A stretch of DNA of 15,544 nucleotides from Methanobacteriota archaeon. GTDB lineage: Archaea; Halobacteriota; Methanosarcinia; Methanosarcinales; Methanosarcinaceae. Numbering within the stretch: position 1 is the first letter of the stretch; every line of letters begins with the position of its first letter. Both the position numbers and the translations under genes were made by a program. Below, one piece after another: positions 1 through 7,822 of this stretch. A model generated the notes under the pieces. The model was not told where the DNA came from. It did no database searches and worked only from the letters and a program-made list of their open reading frames with translations. Location: NCBI GenBank assembly GCA_030837265.1, contig JAUPKV010000136.1, forward strand, positions 1 through 15,544, read 5' to 3'.

Positions 1-1766
1 GCAAAATCCACAAGCAGTTGAGTATCAGAACCTGCATACCGCATATGTACTTTATGAAGTGCGACAATGCGGTCATCCTGTACTCCCTGTTCCGTCATGG
101 AGAGGCGCCCTTCCTTTTCCAGCTCGGAAAACACGCTTTTAAGTTCCTTGACCAGCCCGTTTGACAGCTCAGTGCCGATGTAATGCTCTTTTATCAGCCT
201 CTGGTCTGCAAGCCCCATGCCGTATGCCGAAAGGACACCTGCAAACGGATGGATGAAAATACTTTTAATTCCAAGACTATCTGCAACCCTGCAGGCATGC
301 TGAGCAGCAGCTCCTCCAAAGCAGCAAAGTGTGTATTCTTTTATATTGTAACCCCGCCGGACCGAGATCTTCTTTATGGCATTTGCCATATTTTCGACAG
401 CTACTGAAAGAAAGCCTTCCGCTACCTGCTCCGGGGTCCACACATTGCTGCTTTCAACAAGGCTGCCATCACCTGAAACTTCCTTTGCAAGCTCTGTAAA
501 TTTCCTGCGCACAAGCTCGGAATCAAGTGCTAGATCAGCATTGGGCCCAAAAAGCCTGGGGAAGAATTCAGGCTGCAATTTCCCGAGCATGACATTACAG
601 TCGGTAACCGTAAGCGGCCCACCTTTCCGATAACATGCTGGTCCCGGGTCCGATCCGGCTGAATCCGGGCCTACCCTGAACCTACCGCCCTCGTAATGCA
701 GAATGGAACCTCCGCCCGCAGCAACAGTGTGGATGCGCAGCATAGGAGAACGCAGGCGCACACCTGCAATCTCGGTCTCAAGACTGCGTTCATATTCCCC
801 GCTGTACTGAGCCACATCCGTAGATGTGCCTCCCATATCAAAAGTAATAACTTTCTGCGCCCCGGCCGCAAGAGAAGTTGAAATCGCTCCTACTATTCCG
901 CCGGCAGGTCCGGATAAGATGCAGTCTTTGCCCTGAAAAGCCTCCGCATCAATAAGCCCTCCGTTAGACTGCATAAACATGAGCCTGGGACTTCCGGCGG
1001 ATTCTCTTCCTGCCTTTTTCAGCTCCGAATGTACTTCCTGCACTTCGTCGCATTCCTCTGCTTTTTCCCCCAGAGTTTCCTGAACCATATCAACATACCT
1101 GCGGAGCACCGGAGAAAGATAAGCGTCCACAACGGTTGTTTCTCCCCTGCTCACGAATTTTATTAGCGGGCTAGCCTGATGAGAAAGGGATACCTGTGTA
1201 AAACCGATCTCCCTGGCAAGCTTTCCTAGTTTTGATTCATGCTCGGGATACCTGTAAGCGTGCATAAGGACAATAGCAGCCGAACGTATTCCGGCGTTAA
1301 AGGCTGACTCAAGCTCCTTTTTTGCATTCTCAAGGTTGAGGGGCACAATTTCTTTCCCATCCGCCCCGAACCTCCCGGAAACTTCGATAACCCTTTCATA
1401 CAACTGGTCCGGAAGCTCAATCTTCAAAGCAAAAATGTCCGGGCGGTTCTGGTACCCTATTCTCAAAGCGTCTCCAAACCCCCGTGTAATTACAAGAACA
1501 GTTCGTTCTCCTTTCCGCTCAAGAAGAGCGTTTGTACCAACCGTTGTCCCCATCTTTACGGCTTCAATTTTTTCCGCTGGCAGAGGAGAATCTTTTGGCA
1601 GCCCAAGGATCTGTCGAATCCCATGCATGGCTGCATCTTTATAATGCTGGGGATCTTCGGAAAGAAGCTTATGTGTGATCAATTCTCCATCAGGGCGACA
1701 GGCTACGATATCAGTAAACGTGCCTCCGCGATCTATCCAGAACTGCCATTGTTGTTTGGGGGACAT
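1..1766 (-). CDS. ATP-dependent 5-oxoprolinase/hydantoinase, HyuA-type N-terminal part (partial, runs off the left edge)
   Basis: The minus frame is open from an ATG at 1766 to the window edge (588 complete codons plus 2 bases). The family hydrolyses 5-oxoproline or hydantoin-like rings with ATP in the cytoplasm. Visible signatures are IDRGGTFTD at residues 11-19 (first phosphate-binding loop of the ASKHA-like fold), [11 protein letters not shown] at 74-84, SGPAGG at 285-290, [10 protein letters not shown] at 309-318 and the AAGGGS turn at 349-354. The opening [12 protein letters not shown] and the stretch RPDIFALKI near 108 resemble 5-oxoprolinase more than classic N-methylhydantoinase, but substrate cannot be decided from sequence. 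The C-terminal end and any HyuB/OplB partner lie outside the window, so it may be a separate A subunit or a fused A+B enzyme. There is no Shine-Dalgarno before the ATG, and an AT-rich TATA-like stretch lies 24-36 nt upstream, suggesting a leaderless message. It is divergent from ade. Confidence 0.88.
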   Translation of the reverse strand, partial: MSPKQQWQFWIDRGGTFTDIVACRPDGELITHKLLSEDPQHYKDAAMHGIRQILGLPKDSPLPAEKIEAVKMGTTVGTNALLERKGERTVLVITRGFGDALRIGYQNRPDIFALKIELPDQLYERVIEVSGRFGADGKEIVPLNLENAKKELESAFNAGIRSAAIVLMHAYRYPEHESKLGKLAREIGFTQVSLSHQASPLIKFVSRGETTVVDAYLSPVLRRYVDMVQETLGEKAEECDEVQEVHSELKKAGRESAGSPRLMFMQSNGGLIDAEAFQGKDCILSGPAGGIVGAISTSLAAGAQKVITFDMGGTSTDVAQYSGEYERSLETEIAGVRLRSPMLRIHTVAAGGGSILHYEGGRFRVGPDSAGSDPGPACYRKGGPLTVTDCNVMLGKLQPEFFPRLFGPNADLALDSELVRRKFTELAKEVSGDGSLVESSNVWTPEQVAEGFLSVAVENMANAIKKISVRRGYNIKEYTLCCFGGAAAQHACRVADSLGIKSIFIHPFAGVLSAYGMGLADQRLIKEHYIGTELSNGLVKELKSVFSELEKEGRLSMTEQGVQDDRIVALHKVHMRYAGSDTQLLVDF

Positions 1767-1789
1767 CAAAGGAATAATTGTGTAAGTTG

Positions 1790-1802
1790 TATTAATTATT
1801 AA
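1790..1802 (-). promoter_or_regulatory. Probable TATA-like element of the oxoprolinase gene
   Basis: On the minus strand this reads TTAATAATTAATAC. It sits 24-36 nt before the ATG at 1766, where an archaeal TATA box would place transcription initiation at or very near the start codon. No ribosome binding site is visible, consistent with a leaderless transcript. The assignment rests on position and AT content only. Confidence 0.4.
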
Positions 1803-1806
1803 TCAG

Positions 1807-1826
1807 GAAACTCTTCACTGAGTTTC
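1807..1826. repeat. Perfect 7-bp inverted repeat in the divergent promoter region
   Basis: GAAACTC at 1807-1813 and GAGTTTC at 1820-1826 are perfect inverted arms around a 6-base spacer. The element lies just upstream of the TATA-like stretch of the minus-strand oxoprolinase gene, and about 130 bp before the ade start. That location suits a binding site for a dimeric regulator, but no regulator is known from the sequence. Confidence 0.4.
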
Positions 1827-1923
1827 ACTTCTTGTAGTATATTATGCGCTGGGATATGGTTATCTAAAGAAAATTTAAAACGTGAAAACCTGGAAAACTG
1901 GTTAACATCAGCTCTTTAGAAAT

Positions 1924-1931
1924 CTTTAAAC
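1924..1931 (+). promoter_or_regulatory. Probable TATA box of ade
   Basis: CTTTAAAC at 1924-1931 ends 24 bases before the ade ATG. In archaea a TATA box at that distance puts the transcription start at the start codon. No Shine-Dalgarno precedes the ATG, so ade is probably leaderless or has a very short leader. Confidence 0.45.
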
Positions 1932-1955
1932 ATTTGCAATTATAATGAAATTACC

Positions 1956-3614
1956 ATGGATACATTTCAGGGAATCATCGTTGACGTTATTTCCAAAAGG
2001 CAGTTCAAAGGCGAAATTGCCGTTGAAAACGGAAAGATAATTCGTGTAGAGGAGAAAGAGCACGATAATGAGCAGTACATCCTTCCGGGGCTTGTAGACT
2101 CCCATGTACATATAGAAAGTTCTATGACCGTGCCTTCGGTTTTTGCCAGGATGGCAGTTGCAAGGGGTACGGTTGCAGTGGTGAGCGACCCTCATGAGAT
2201 TGCAAACGTGATGGGAGAAGCAGGCATTAATTTTATGCTTGAGGATTCGAAAAAAGCTCCTCTTAAGGTCTTTTTTGGGGTGCCCTCGTGTGTGCCGGCC
2301 ACACCTTTCGAATCCGCGGGAGCGGTACTGGATGCGGAAGCTGTGGACCGATTGCTGGCAAGAAATGATCTATATTTCCTTTCCGAGATGATGAATTTCC
2401 CCGGCGTGATCCTGAAATTCCCTGAAGTGATCGCGAAACTTGAATCAGCCAAAAAGTACGGCAAAGTTATAGATGGGCATGCGCCTGGCCTAAGTGGGTC
2501 TGACCTGCAAAAGTATGTGAGTGCAGGAATTTCTACAGACCATGAATGTTTTACATATGAAGAAGCGGTTGAGAAAATTAAGCTTGGGATGAAAATACAG
2601 ATCCGTGAGGGCAGTTCAGCCAGGAACTTCGATACCCTGTACCGCTTGATAGACGCATACCCCGAATCGGTCATGCTCTGCACCGACGATTCTCACCCGG
2701 ATACCCTTATACATGAGGGACATATCGATAAGCTCATCCGGCGCGGACAGGAAAAGGGCCTTGATGTTTATAACCTGCTCCGGGCAGCAGTTCTCAATCC
2801 GGTTGAACACTACGGGCTAAATGTCGGATTGCTGCGCGAGGGGGATCCTGCAGATTTTATCATTGTAGATTCACTGAATTCGTTCAATGTGCTCAAAACT
2901 TTCATTGATGGGATCTGTGTTTATGAGAAAGGGAACGTTCTTTTCCCTATGGAAAAAATCTCTGCAGAAAACGTTTTCAGCAGAAGTAAAATTTCTAGTG
3001 AAGATGTTAAGCTTTCCCTGCCTGCTGCCAGTGGAGGTAGTGAGGAGCGGATTAGTAAAATCAGGGCAATAGTTGCTCAGGAAGGAGAACTTGTAACGGG
3101 TCAGGAGCCAGTCCTGCCTAAAATAGAAAACGGTAATCTGGTTTCGGACCCGGACAGGGATATTTTGAAGATGGTTGTCCTGAGCAGGTATAGAGATGAT
3201 CCTGTCCGGATTGGTTTCATAAAAAACATAGGTCTGAAAAAAGGCGCTATTGCCAGTAGCATTGCTCATGACAGCCACAACATTATTGCGGTCGGGGCTA
3301 ATGATAGGGATATCGTTGAAGCTGTCAACAAATTGGTGGAAAATAAAGGGGGAATAGTTGTTGGAACAGCAGAAAGCCTACTTGACCTTCCTCTTGAGGT
3401 TGCAGGTCTAATGAGCACCCGGAGTGGAGAAGAAGTAGCTTCCCGATATGAGCTGCTGAATGCAGAAGCTCAAAGACTTGGAACCTCACTAAAATCGCCT
3501 TTTATGACTCTTTCGTTCGTGTCGCTTCTGGTAATTCCTGAACTTAAACTGGGGGATAAGGGTCTTTTTGATGTGACAAAATTTGAATTTGTCGAGCTTT
3601 TTGTAAAAGAATGA
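1956..3614 (+). CDS. ade: Adenine deaminase
   Basis: A 552-residue cytoplasmic amidohydrolase that converts adenine to hypoxanthine and ammonia in purine salvage. The family's metal-binding motifs appear in order: GLVDSHVHIESSM at 45-57 (the HxH ligands are H50 and H52), SDPHEIANVMG at 77-87, DGHAPGLSG at 173-181, STDHE at 193-197 and CTDDSHPD at 242-249. REGSSARN (217-224) and the C-terminal domain signature SSIAHDSHNIIAVG (434-447) mark the Ade subfamily rather than an adenosine deaminase. Length is normal for bacterial and archaeal Ade. The ATG at 1956 is chosen because it yields the family's usual N-terminus and lies 24 bases after a TATA-like box; an upstream ATG at 1945 is out of frame. 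The gene stands alone on its strand, divergent from the oxoprolinase and followed by a terminator. Confidence 0.95.
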   Translation: MDTFQGIIVDVISKRQFKGEIAVENGKIIRVEEKEHDNEQYILPGLVDSHVHIESSMTVPSVFARMAVARGTVAVVSDPHEIANVMGEAGINFMLEDSKKAPLKVFFGVPSCVPATPFESAGAVLDAEAVDRLLARNDLYFLSEMMNFPGVILKFPEVIAKLESAKKYGKVIDGHAPGLSGSDLQKYVSAGISTDHECFTYEEAVEKIKLGMKIQIREGSSARNFDTLYRLIDAYPESVMLCTDDSHPDTLIHEGHIDKLIRRGQEKGLDVYNLLRAAVLNPVEHYGLNVGLLREGDPADFIIVDSLNSFNVLKTFIDGICVYEKGNVLFPMEKISAENVFSRSKISSEDVKLSLPAASGGSEERISKIRAIVAQEGELVTGQEPVLPKIENGNLVSDPDRDILKMVVLSRYRDDPVRIGFIKNIGLKKGAIASSIAHDSHNIIAVGANDRDIVEAVNKLVENKGGIVVGTAESLLDLPLEVAGLMSTRSGEEVASRYELLNAEAQRLGTSLKSPFMTLSFVSLLVIPELKLGDKGLFDVTKFEFVELFVKE

Positions 3615-3621
3615 GTAAAAA

Positions 3622-3657
3622 TACTTACAAAGTAGGTAAGTACTTCTTTTTTTCTTT
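3622..3657 (+). terminator. Stem-loop and poly-T terminator after ade
   Basis: TACTTAC (3622-3628) pairs perfectly with GTAAGTA (3636-3642) around a 7-base loop, followed by a T-rich run from 3643 to 3657. It begins eight bases after the ade stop codon. Archaeal termination depends mainly on the T-run, and the stem supports the call. Confidence 0.65.
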
Positions 3658-3718
3658 ATGCCTTCTTCTGATGATGAAATAGTGTGCTTATAAATCTAAA
3701 GAAGAAGTATACTGTAAA

Positions 3719-3727
3719 AATATATAT
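3719..3727 (+). promoter_or_regulatory. Probable TATA box of the membrane protein gene
   Basis: AATATATAT at 3719-3727, preceded by an A-run, matches the archaeal TATA consensus. It would start a transcript near 3750 and leave a leader of about 50 nt. A second TATA-like stretch (TTTAATATAC, about 3735-3745) is an alternative. Together with the ade terminator it makes an independent transcription unit likely. Confidence 0.4.
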
Positions 3728-3797
3728 CTATCTGCTTTAATATACATGTGATACGTTTTATGAATAATTCTGACTTATCCTAATCATCAAGAATAAA

Positions 3798-5828
3798 TTG
3801 AGGCAATTGATAACTGTGGTTAATACTTGCTCATGTCCATATTTAAACAGAATCATAAATAATTACGCTTTTCACATAATATGTGCATTATTTTTTATAC
3901 TAGTTATTATAAAAATTCACTTGTCAACAAATTTTAATGGCCCGTTTATTTTTCCGGATGAGACGGTGTATAACAGCGTTACTCAGAACGTTGTTCACGG
4001 GAAATTATATGGAAAATTAGGCGTCTTTTCTCCGGGATACGCTATCTTAATGTCATTAGCTTATTATGTTTCAAATGATTATTTCATCGTTTATCACACG
4101 ATGTTAGTGATAAGTGCTTTTGTATCCAGCACCATCATTTTTCCTTCATATTTTATTCTGGACAAGTATTGCTCAAAGTTAATATCAATCTTAGGTGCTG
4201 TTGCTGTGTCCGCATCGATATCTTCAAATTTTTTCAGCTTTACGCTAATGACAGAGGTGTTATTTACACCCTTATTTTTATTTTCCATATGGTTTGTGCT
4301 TAAAAGCTATGAGACAAATGAAAAAAAATGGGCATTATTGGCCTCATTGTCGACTGTGTATCTTTATGTTACCAGATCTACAGGACTGGCAATGCTGATA
4401 GCATTTGTCCTTACATTCATTTTTTATATTCTCGTGAATTTAAAGGATGAGAAGGCTTTTGTTTTAATTAAGAACAAAAAAATATTAATAATTAGTTTTG
4501 TTGTTTTTCTTTCGACCTGGCTTGTATATTCAACATACTTCGTAGACATTCACCAGCCATTTAATGAAGAATTAAGAAAAGCTTACAATTATGGATCAGC
4601 TTATGATATCAAAAAATACGTAGACATTTACCAACCTTTTACTGACGAATTAAACAAAATTAACGGTGATTTGGATAAAACTTACCGCAGTGGGTCAGCT
4701 TATGATATCAAGAAATACGTAGACATTTACCAACCTTTTAATGACGAATTAAAAATTTACGATGATTTAGATAAAACTTACCACAGTGGGTCAGCATATA
4801 GTTTTCAGAGAATCTCAAAGCATGGAATTGTTAACTTAGCAAGTATGCAAAATTTATTTACTTTTGGCAAGCTTTTTGTTAATTTATTTAATTATCTTCT
4901 AGTAGCATCATATCTGCTTCTATTTGTTATCATTTACTATTTTATCTTGTTAGTAGCTAATAAAAAACCACTGAAAAATCATACACTATCAGTACCTATC
5001 TTTTATGCTTTAATTTCTTCAATGTTACTGATAGCTGTTACTATCGTATTCCTGATTGAAGGTAAAGCGAATGATAGGATAATAGGAAGATATGTTGAGC
5101 CTGCAATTCCGATAATAATGATTACAGGTATTATCTGCATAAGTAACTTTGACCAAAAAATACTGAATAAAAAGAATATCTTCTATTTCGCACTCATCAG
5201 TATGCCTTTAATACTTGTCATACCATACGTTTTCGCCTGGGACAATATCATTCTCAATGCATTCAATGACCTGCAAGACAATCCTGCATTATACGCATAT
5301 AATGTGTTTTACGGATATCCTGAGTCGAAAGCATTCGATGTTTTTTATAATTCTAATATTATAATCCCTACACAAACGCTTTCATCGTATCTGCTGCCCT
5401 CTTCAATAATGTCCGGGTACTTGCTGATAACTACAGCTTTGATAACACTTTCACTAAAAAACAAACGTTATATTAACCTGCTGTTGGGCTTTATCATTTT
5501 ATCATCGCTGGTCTTTTCTGCACCTTTATATCACATTTCCGTAACAGAGTCAAAAAACGGAGAGAACAGCATTACAAGCTATTTAGCAAATAACACAAAT
5601 GACGAAACCGTTTATCTCACCGACTTTGCTACTTCATATGATGATAAACGTACCGAAGACTATGTTTATGGTTTCTGGAACAGGGGAGATGTCGGCTATG
5701 TTAATTCGAGAAATATTCCCTCAAATGTTACTGAGGGATATAATAAAGCATACCTGATATCGACAAGGTTTCTGCCATATAGTATAGTAGCTAAAGACGG
5801 CAATTTTACTCTTTATCACGTTTCATAA
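3798..5828 (+). CDS. Multi-pass membrane protein, GT-C-type glycosyltransferase-like
   Basis: About 676 residues with roughly a dozen hydrophobic helices (first near 24-43, last near 559-577) and a soluble C-terminal tail of about 100 residues. After the first helix the outward loop carries FPDE (52-55), matching the acidic catalytic loop of GT-C enzymes (ArnT/PMT type), and GRYVEP (430-435) resembles their later RY-P motif. Such enzymes move sugars from lipid carriers to proteins or lipids at the outer membrane face; donor and acceptor here are unknown. Residues 249-334 hold three tandem repeats. The tail has N-glycosylation sequons at N598, N643 and N669, fitting an extracellular side. The start is uncertain: no ATG is available, with TTG at 3798, TTG at 3807 and GTG at 3816 possible; a GAGG at 3800-3803 best serves the GTG but is about 12 bases away. 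The gene is clearly more AT-rich than its neighbours. Confidence 0.65.
   Translation: MRQLITVVNTCSCPYLNRIINNYAFHIICALFFILVIIKIHLSTNFNGPFIFPDETVYNSVTQNVVHGKLYGKLGVFSPGYAILMSLAYYVSNDYFIVYHTMLVISAFVSSTIIFPSYFILDKYCSKLISILGAVAVSASISSNFFSFTLMTEVLFTPLFLFSIWFVLKSYETNEKKWALLASLSTVYLYVTRSTGLAMLIAFVLTFIFYILVNLKDEKAFVLIKNKKILIISFVVFLSTWLVYSTYFVDIHQPFNEELRKAYNYGSAYDIKKYVDIYQPFTDELNKINGDLDKTYRSGSAYDIKKYVDIYQPFNDELKIYDDLDKTYHSGSAYSFQRISKHGIVNLASMQNLFTFGKLFVNLFNYLLVASYLLLFVIIYYFILLVANKKPLKNHTLSVPIFYALISSMLLIAVTIVFLIEGKANDRIIGRYVEPAIPIIMITGIICISNFDQKILNKKNIFYFALISMPLILVIPYVFAWDNIILNAFNDLQDNPALYAYNVFYGYPESKAFDVFYNSNIIIPTQTLSSYLLPSSIMSGYLLITTALITLSLKNKRYINLLLGFIILSSLVFSAPLYHISVTESKNGENSITSYLANNTNDETVYLTDFATSYDDKRTEDYVYGFWNRGDVGYVNSRNIPSNVTEGYNKAYLISTRFLPYSIVAKDGNFTLYHVS
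4542..4799 (+). repeat. Three in-frame tandem repeats inside the GT-C-like gene
   Basis: Copies span 4542-4619 (26 codons), 4620-4718 (33 codons) and 4719-4799 (27 codons). Each starts with VDI(H/Y)QPF followed by (N/T)(D/E)EL and ends with a GSAY core. Copies 2 and 3 are almost identical at DNA level over the first 35 bases, and copies 1 and 2 share nearly the same DNA in the join GSAYDIKKY. The near-identity points to recent tandem duplication. The segment follows the helix at about 229-247, so it probably lies in an outward loop. Confidence 0.85.
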
Positions 5829-5843
5829 AATTTTAAATATTTT

Positions 5844-6425
5844 TCAGCTCTGTCTGTCCTTCTCAACAGCTATCAATACGTCATTACTCAAGGTAGTTTG
5901 AAGCAGATTAAACTGCTTGCTAACAGAGGCTGTTTTCCTTGCCGCGGATTCCATGCAGAGTTTGATGATTTTTACAGCGTCCTGAAAGTTGCTTTTCTTT
6001 GTCCAGTTATCCTGGAAGCATTTGTCCGCTACCTGTTTGGTAAATTCATTTCCGAAAGCTATGAAATTACTTCCTTTCCCATGTGAAATTAATGTCAGTT
6101 CGCTGTTCCTGAGCTCGGCAATAGCGTAATTACCGGCAGAGGCATATAGCCTTCTTATTTTGAGGACTCCGTCTTCAAAAGATGAAACTTCTCCTATCAG
6201 GGTGCCGTTACTCTCTGAAACTTTATTCTTAAAATTCGTAACACTAATCTTTACCTTTAACTCTTCTGCTTTTTTCGCAAGTTCGTCTTCCGTAACCAGT
6301 GAACCGCAATAAAGCTCTTTTTCCAGTTTTTCACGTTCGGACTTTTCTCCTTGAAAGGAGATTTCCCGCATATCTCCGGCCATGACTGCGCCGTTTTTTC
6401 CTATAAAAGCGATAACAAGGCTCAT
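5844..6425 (-). CDS. Connectase-family (DUF2121) proteasome-like protein, probable protein ligase
   Basis: The 193-residue protein opens MSLVIAFIGKNGAVMAGDMRE, the N-terminal signature of DUF2121 proteins of methanogens, which have a proteasome beta-subunit-like fold. Characterised members, called connectases, are sequence-specific transpeptidases acting through the residue exposed after Met removal; a known target is the MtrA subunit of the methyl-H4MPT:coenzyme M methyltransferase. Here that residue is Ser2, compatible with nucleophile chemistry. Other family-like stretches are LEKELYCGSLVTEDEL (34-49), IGEV (77-80), RRLYASAGNYA (91-101), FGNEFTKQ (124-131) and KTASVSKQF (164-172). As I recall, the Methanocaldococcus protein is near 290 residues with an extra C-terminal domain, so this looks like a catalytic-domain-only form. 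The start has a weak GGAAG about 8 bases upstream. The gene converges on the GT-C-like gene, 15 bp apart, and seems monocistronic. Activity and target here are inferred. Confidence 0.8.
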   Translation of the reverse strand: MSLVIAFIGKNGAVMAGDMREISFQGEKSEREKLEKELYCGSLVTEDELAKKAEELKVKISVTNFKNKVSESNGTLIGEVSSFEDGVLKIRRLYASAGNYAIAELRNSELTLISHGKGSNFIAFGNEFTKQVADKCFQDNWTKKSNFQDAVKIIKLCMESAARKTASVSKQFNLLQTTLSNDVLIAVEKDRQS

Positions 6426-7054
6426 TATTTAAACTTCCAGTGTTTTGATAGTTTATTGCCTTTTCCAGCTTAAGGTTTAAGATTTTATTAGACTTCAACT
6501 TTCCAAATCTTCATGTTTACAATTATTTAAAAATCAGGGGTCCTTTTTAATATAAAGGCATTGCTCAGATCCCAGGTTTTCCGGGTGCAACAAATGGGTA
6601 TTTTTATGACGGAAATCAGATAACGGAAATGGTATACGTGCTCTAATTATTAGGAAAATAAAAACAAAAAAATAAAAAGTGGTGTGTGAATAGGGCATCT
6701 ACAAAAGGACAAACTAAGGAATTTTGATAATTCCGGTTCGTTTTTTAGATCGCCTTTTCCGATGTCCAAAACTATTATCATCTTTTAAATATTTAAGCTC
6801 AAGGTATCTAAATGTATACTACACAATTATATGTTAACAAATTATGAAACTTTGTCCTGTATATTCATTTGAAGGCTCGAAGGCTGAAAAATGGTTCCTG
6901 GAAGCATTAATTGGGATAATCAAGCGTTTGTAGGTTTCTGCCTGGGAGCAAAGAAATAAAACAGTTTAATACAGACAATTTTATACTGTGCCCGATATTT
7001 GGATGAAATAAGTCTCAATTTTCGGACACAATTTATTTATTCGTCAATGGGCAA
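6426..7054. other. Gene-free stretch of 629 bp
   Basis: No convincing gene lies here. It must contain the connectase promoter (a TATA-like TTTTTAAATAA on the minus strand near 6525-6535 is one candidate) and the 3' end of the metallopeptidase transcript. A small hairpin (GGAATT 6718-6723 with AATTCC 6729-6734) followed by T6 at 6741-6746 could end a plus-strand transcript. A 29-codon ORF at 6844-6933 has no ribosome binding site or recognisable family. A larger imperfect hairpin at 6987-7030 is listed separately. No tRNA-like fold or insertion-sequence ends were recognised. Confidence 0.5.
6987..7030 (-). terminator. Hairpin downstream of the YgjP-type gene
   Basis: TGTGCCCGATATTT (6987-7000) and AATTTTCGGACACA (7017-7030) are imperfect inverted arms of 14 bases with a 16-base loop. 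Read on the minus strand, the first nine positions pair continuously, with one G-U. It begins 24 bases after the metallopeptidase stop codon. There is no long T-run after it, so it may protect the 3' end rather than terminate. Confidence 0.4.
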
Positions 7055-7792
7055 CTACAGCACATATTTCCATCCGTTCTTTTTCAGGTCTTTCCTGTGG
7101 ATTTCGTAGCCAGGCATGAGTTTACCGACAAGTTTCCAGAACCTTGCAGAGTGATTTTTCTCTTTAATATGGCAGAGCTCGTGCACTACCACATATTCAA
7201 GTTGCTCAGACGGAGCCATTATAAGTTGGAAATTGATCCTTATGACATTCTCAGCCGAACAACTGCCCCAGCGTCTTTTCTGATATTTTACTTTAAAATC
7301 CGGAGGAGATATTCCGAGCTTTCTTGAATAATCTCTTATTAGGTCACCAACTTCCTTCTCGGCTCTCTCGCTGTAAAAATTCCAGATCACTTTTTTTACC
7401 AGAAGAGTAGACAGATCTTCGGAATTATTTTCGGGCACCGAAACAATAAGCTCACAATCTTTCAAGGCTGCAAAGGGATTCTTGATGTTGTCCTGATAAA
7501 GGATTTTCAGGGGGTATTCCCTCCCAAGATATAGATAAGTCTCACCTTCCGCATACTGTTTTTCCTGGTCAGGAAGTCTGTTTGCTTCAAATGACTCAAG
7601 CTTTTCACATATCCAACCAGCCTTCTTGCGAACCATTTCCTTTATAGTTTCGGGACTCAAGCCGTAAGGAGTGCGAAATATAACTTTCAAATCCGGTCGG
7701 ACTGCAATTTCTGCTCTCTTCCTCTTCCTGCTGAAAACTATTTCGTAGTCTATTTTCCTTTTATTGGCTTCAATACTGTCGTTTTTTCTCAT
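7055..7792 (-). CDS. YgjP-type zinc metallopeptidase (DUF45/COG1451 family)
   Basis: 245 residues with no signal peptide or membrane segment, so probably cytoplasmic. The zinc site HELCH is at 204-208 (H204 and H208 ligands, E205 catalytic), followed by a third likely ligand H214 within HSARFW. RRWGSCS (173-179) before it is a strong hallmark of the YgjP/SprT-like group. The N-terminal half (about 15-120) matches the family's strand-rich part, including VRKKAGWI (54-61). Family proteins are called predicted metal-dependent hydrolases; natural substrates are poorly known. Length is normal. The ATG at 7792 has a good GAGGT ribosome binding site, and the gene follows the BofA-like gene by 30 bp on the same strand, so the two are probably co-transcribed. 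Confidence 0.88.
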   Translation of the reverse strand: MRKNDSIEANKRKIDYEIVFSRKRKRAEIAVRPDLKVIFRTPYGLSPETIKEMVRKKAGWICEKLESFEANRLPDQEKQYAEGETYLYLGREYPLKILYQDNIKNPFAALKDCELIVSVPENNSEDLSTLLVKKVIWNFYSERAEKEVGDLIRDYSRKLGISPPDFKVKYQKRRWGSCSAENVIRINFQLIMAPSEQLEYVVVHELCHIKEKNHSARFWKLVGKLMPGYEIHRKDLKKNGWKYVL

Positions 7793-7798
7793 CCCACA

Positions 7799-7803
7799 AC
7801 CTC
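7799..7803 (-). promoter_or_regulatory. Ribosome binding site of the YgjP-type gene
   Basis: On the minus strand GAGGT lies six bases before the ATG at 7792. It fixes the start codon and supports translation from an internal position of a transcript shared with the upstream BofA-like gene. Confidence 0.65.
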
Positions 7804-7822
7804 ATTGGAGTCTGTTTGAACC

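Noticed and set aside
1336..1644. 102-aa open frame on the plus strand
   Set aside because: Antisense to the oxoprolinase gene, whose own frame is open through the whole region with strong family motifs.
2192..2683. 163-aa open frame on the minus strand
   Set aside because: It lies wholly antisense to the well-supported ade gene, has no recognisable motif, and is explained by the codon bias of ade.
4542..4799. Repeat array considered as a CRISPR
   Set aside because: The units are contiguous, of unequal length (78, 99 and 81 bases), without spacers and fully in frame within a protein gene.
5829..5843. 15-bp AT-rich gap as a dedicated bidirectional terminator
   Set aside because: It has T-runs but no stem, and is too short to separate signals from the coding ends on both sides.
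6844..6933. 29-codon ORF MKLCPVYSFEGSKAEKWFLEA... in the large gap
   Set aside because: It faintly recalls an insertion-sequence transposase start, but it is too short, has no ribosome binding site or neighbouring inverted ends, and matches no family I can name.
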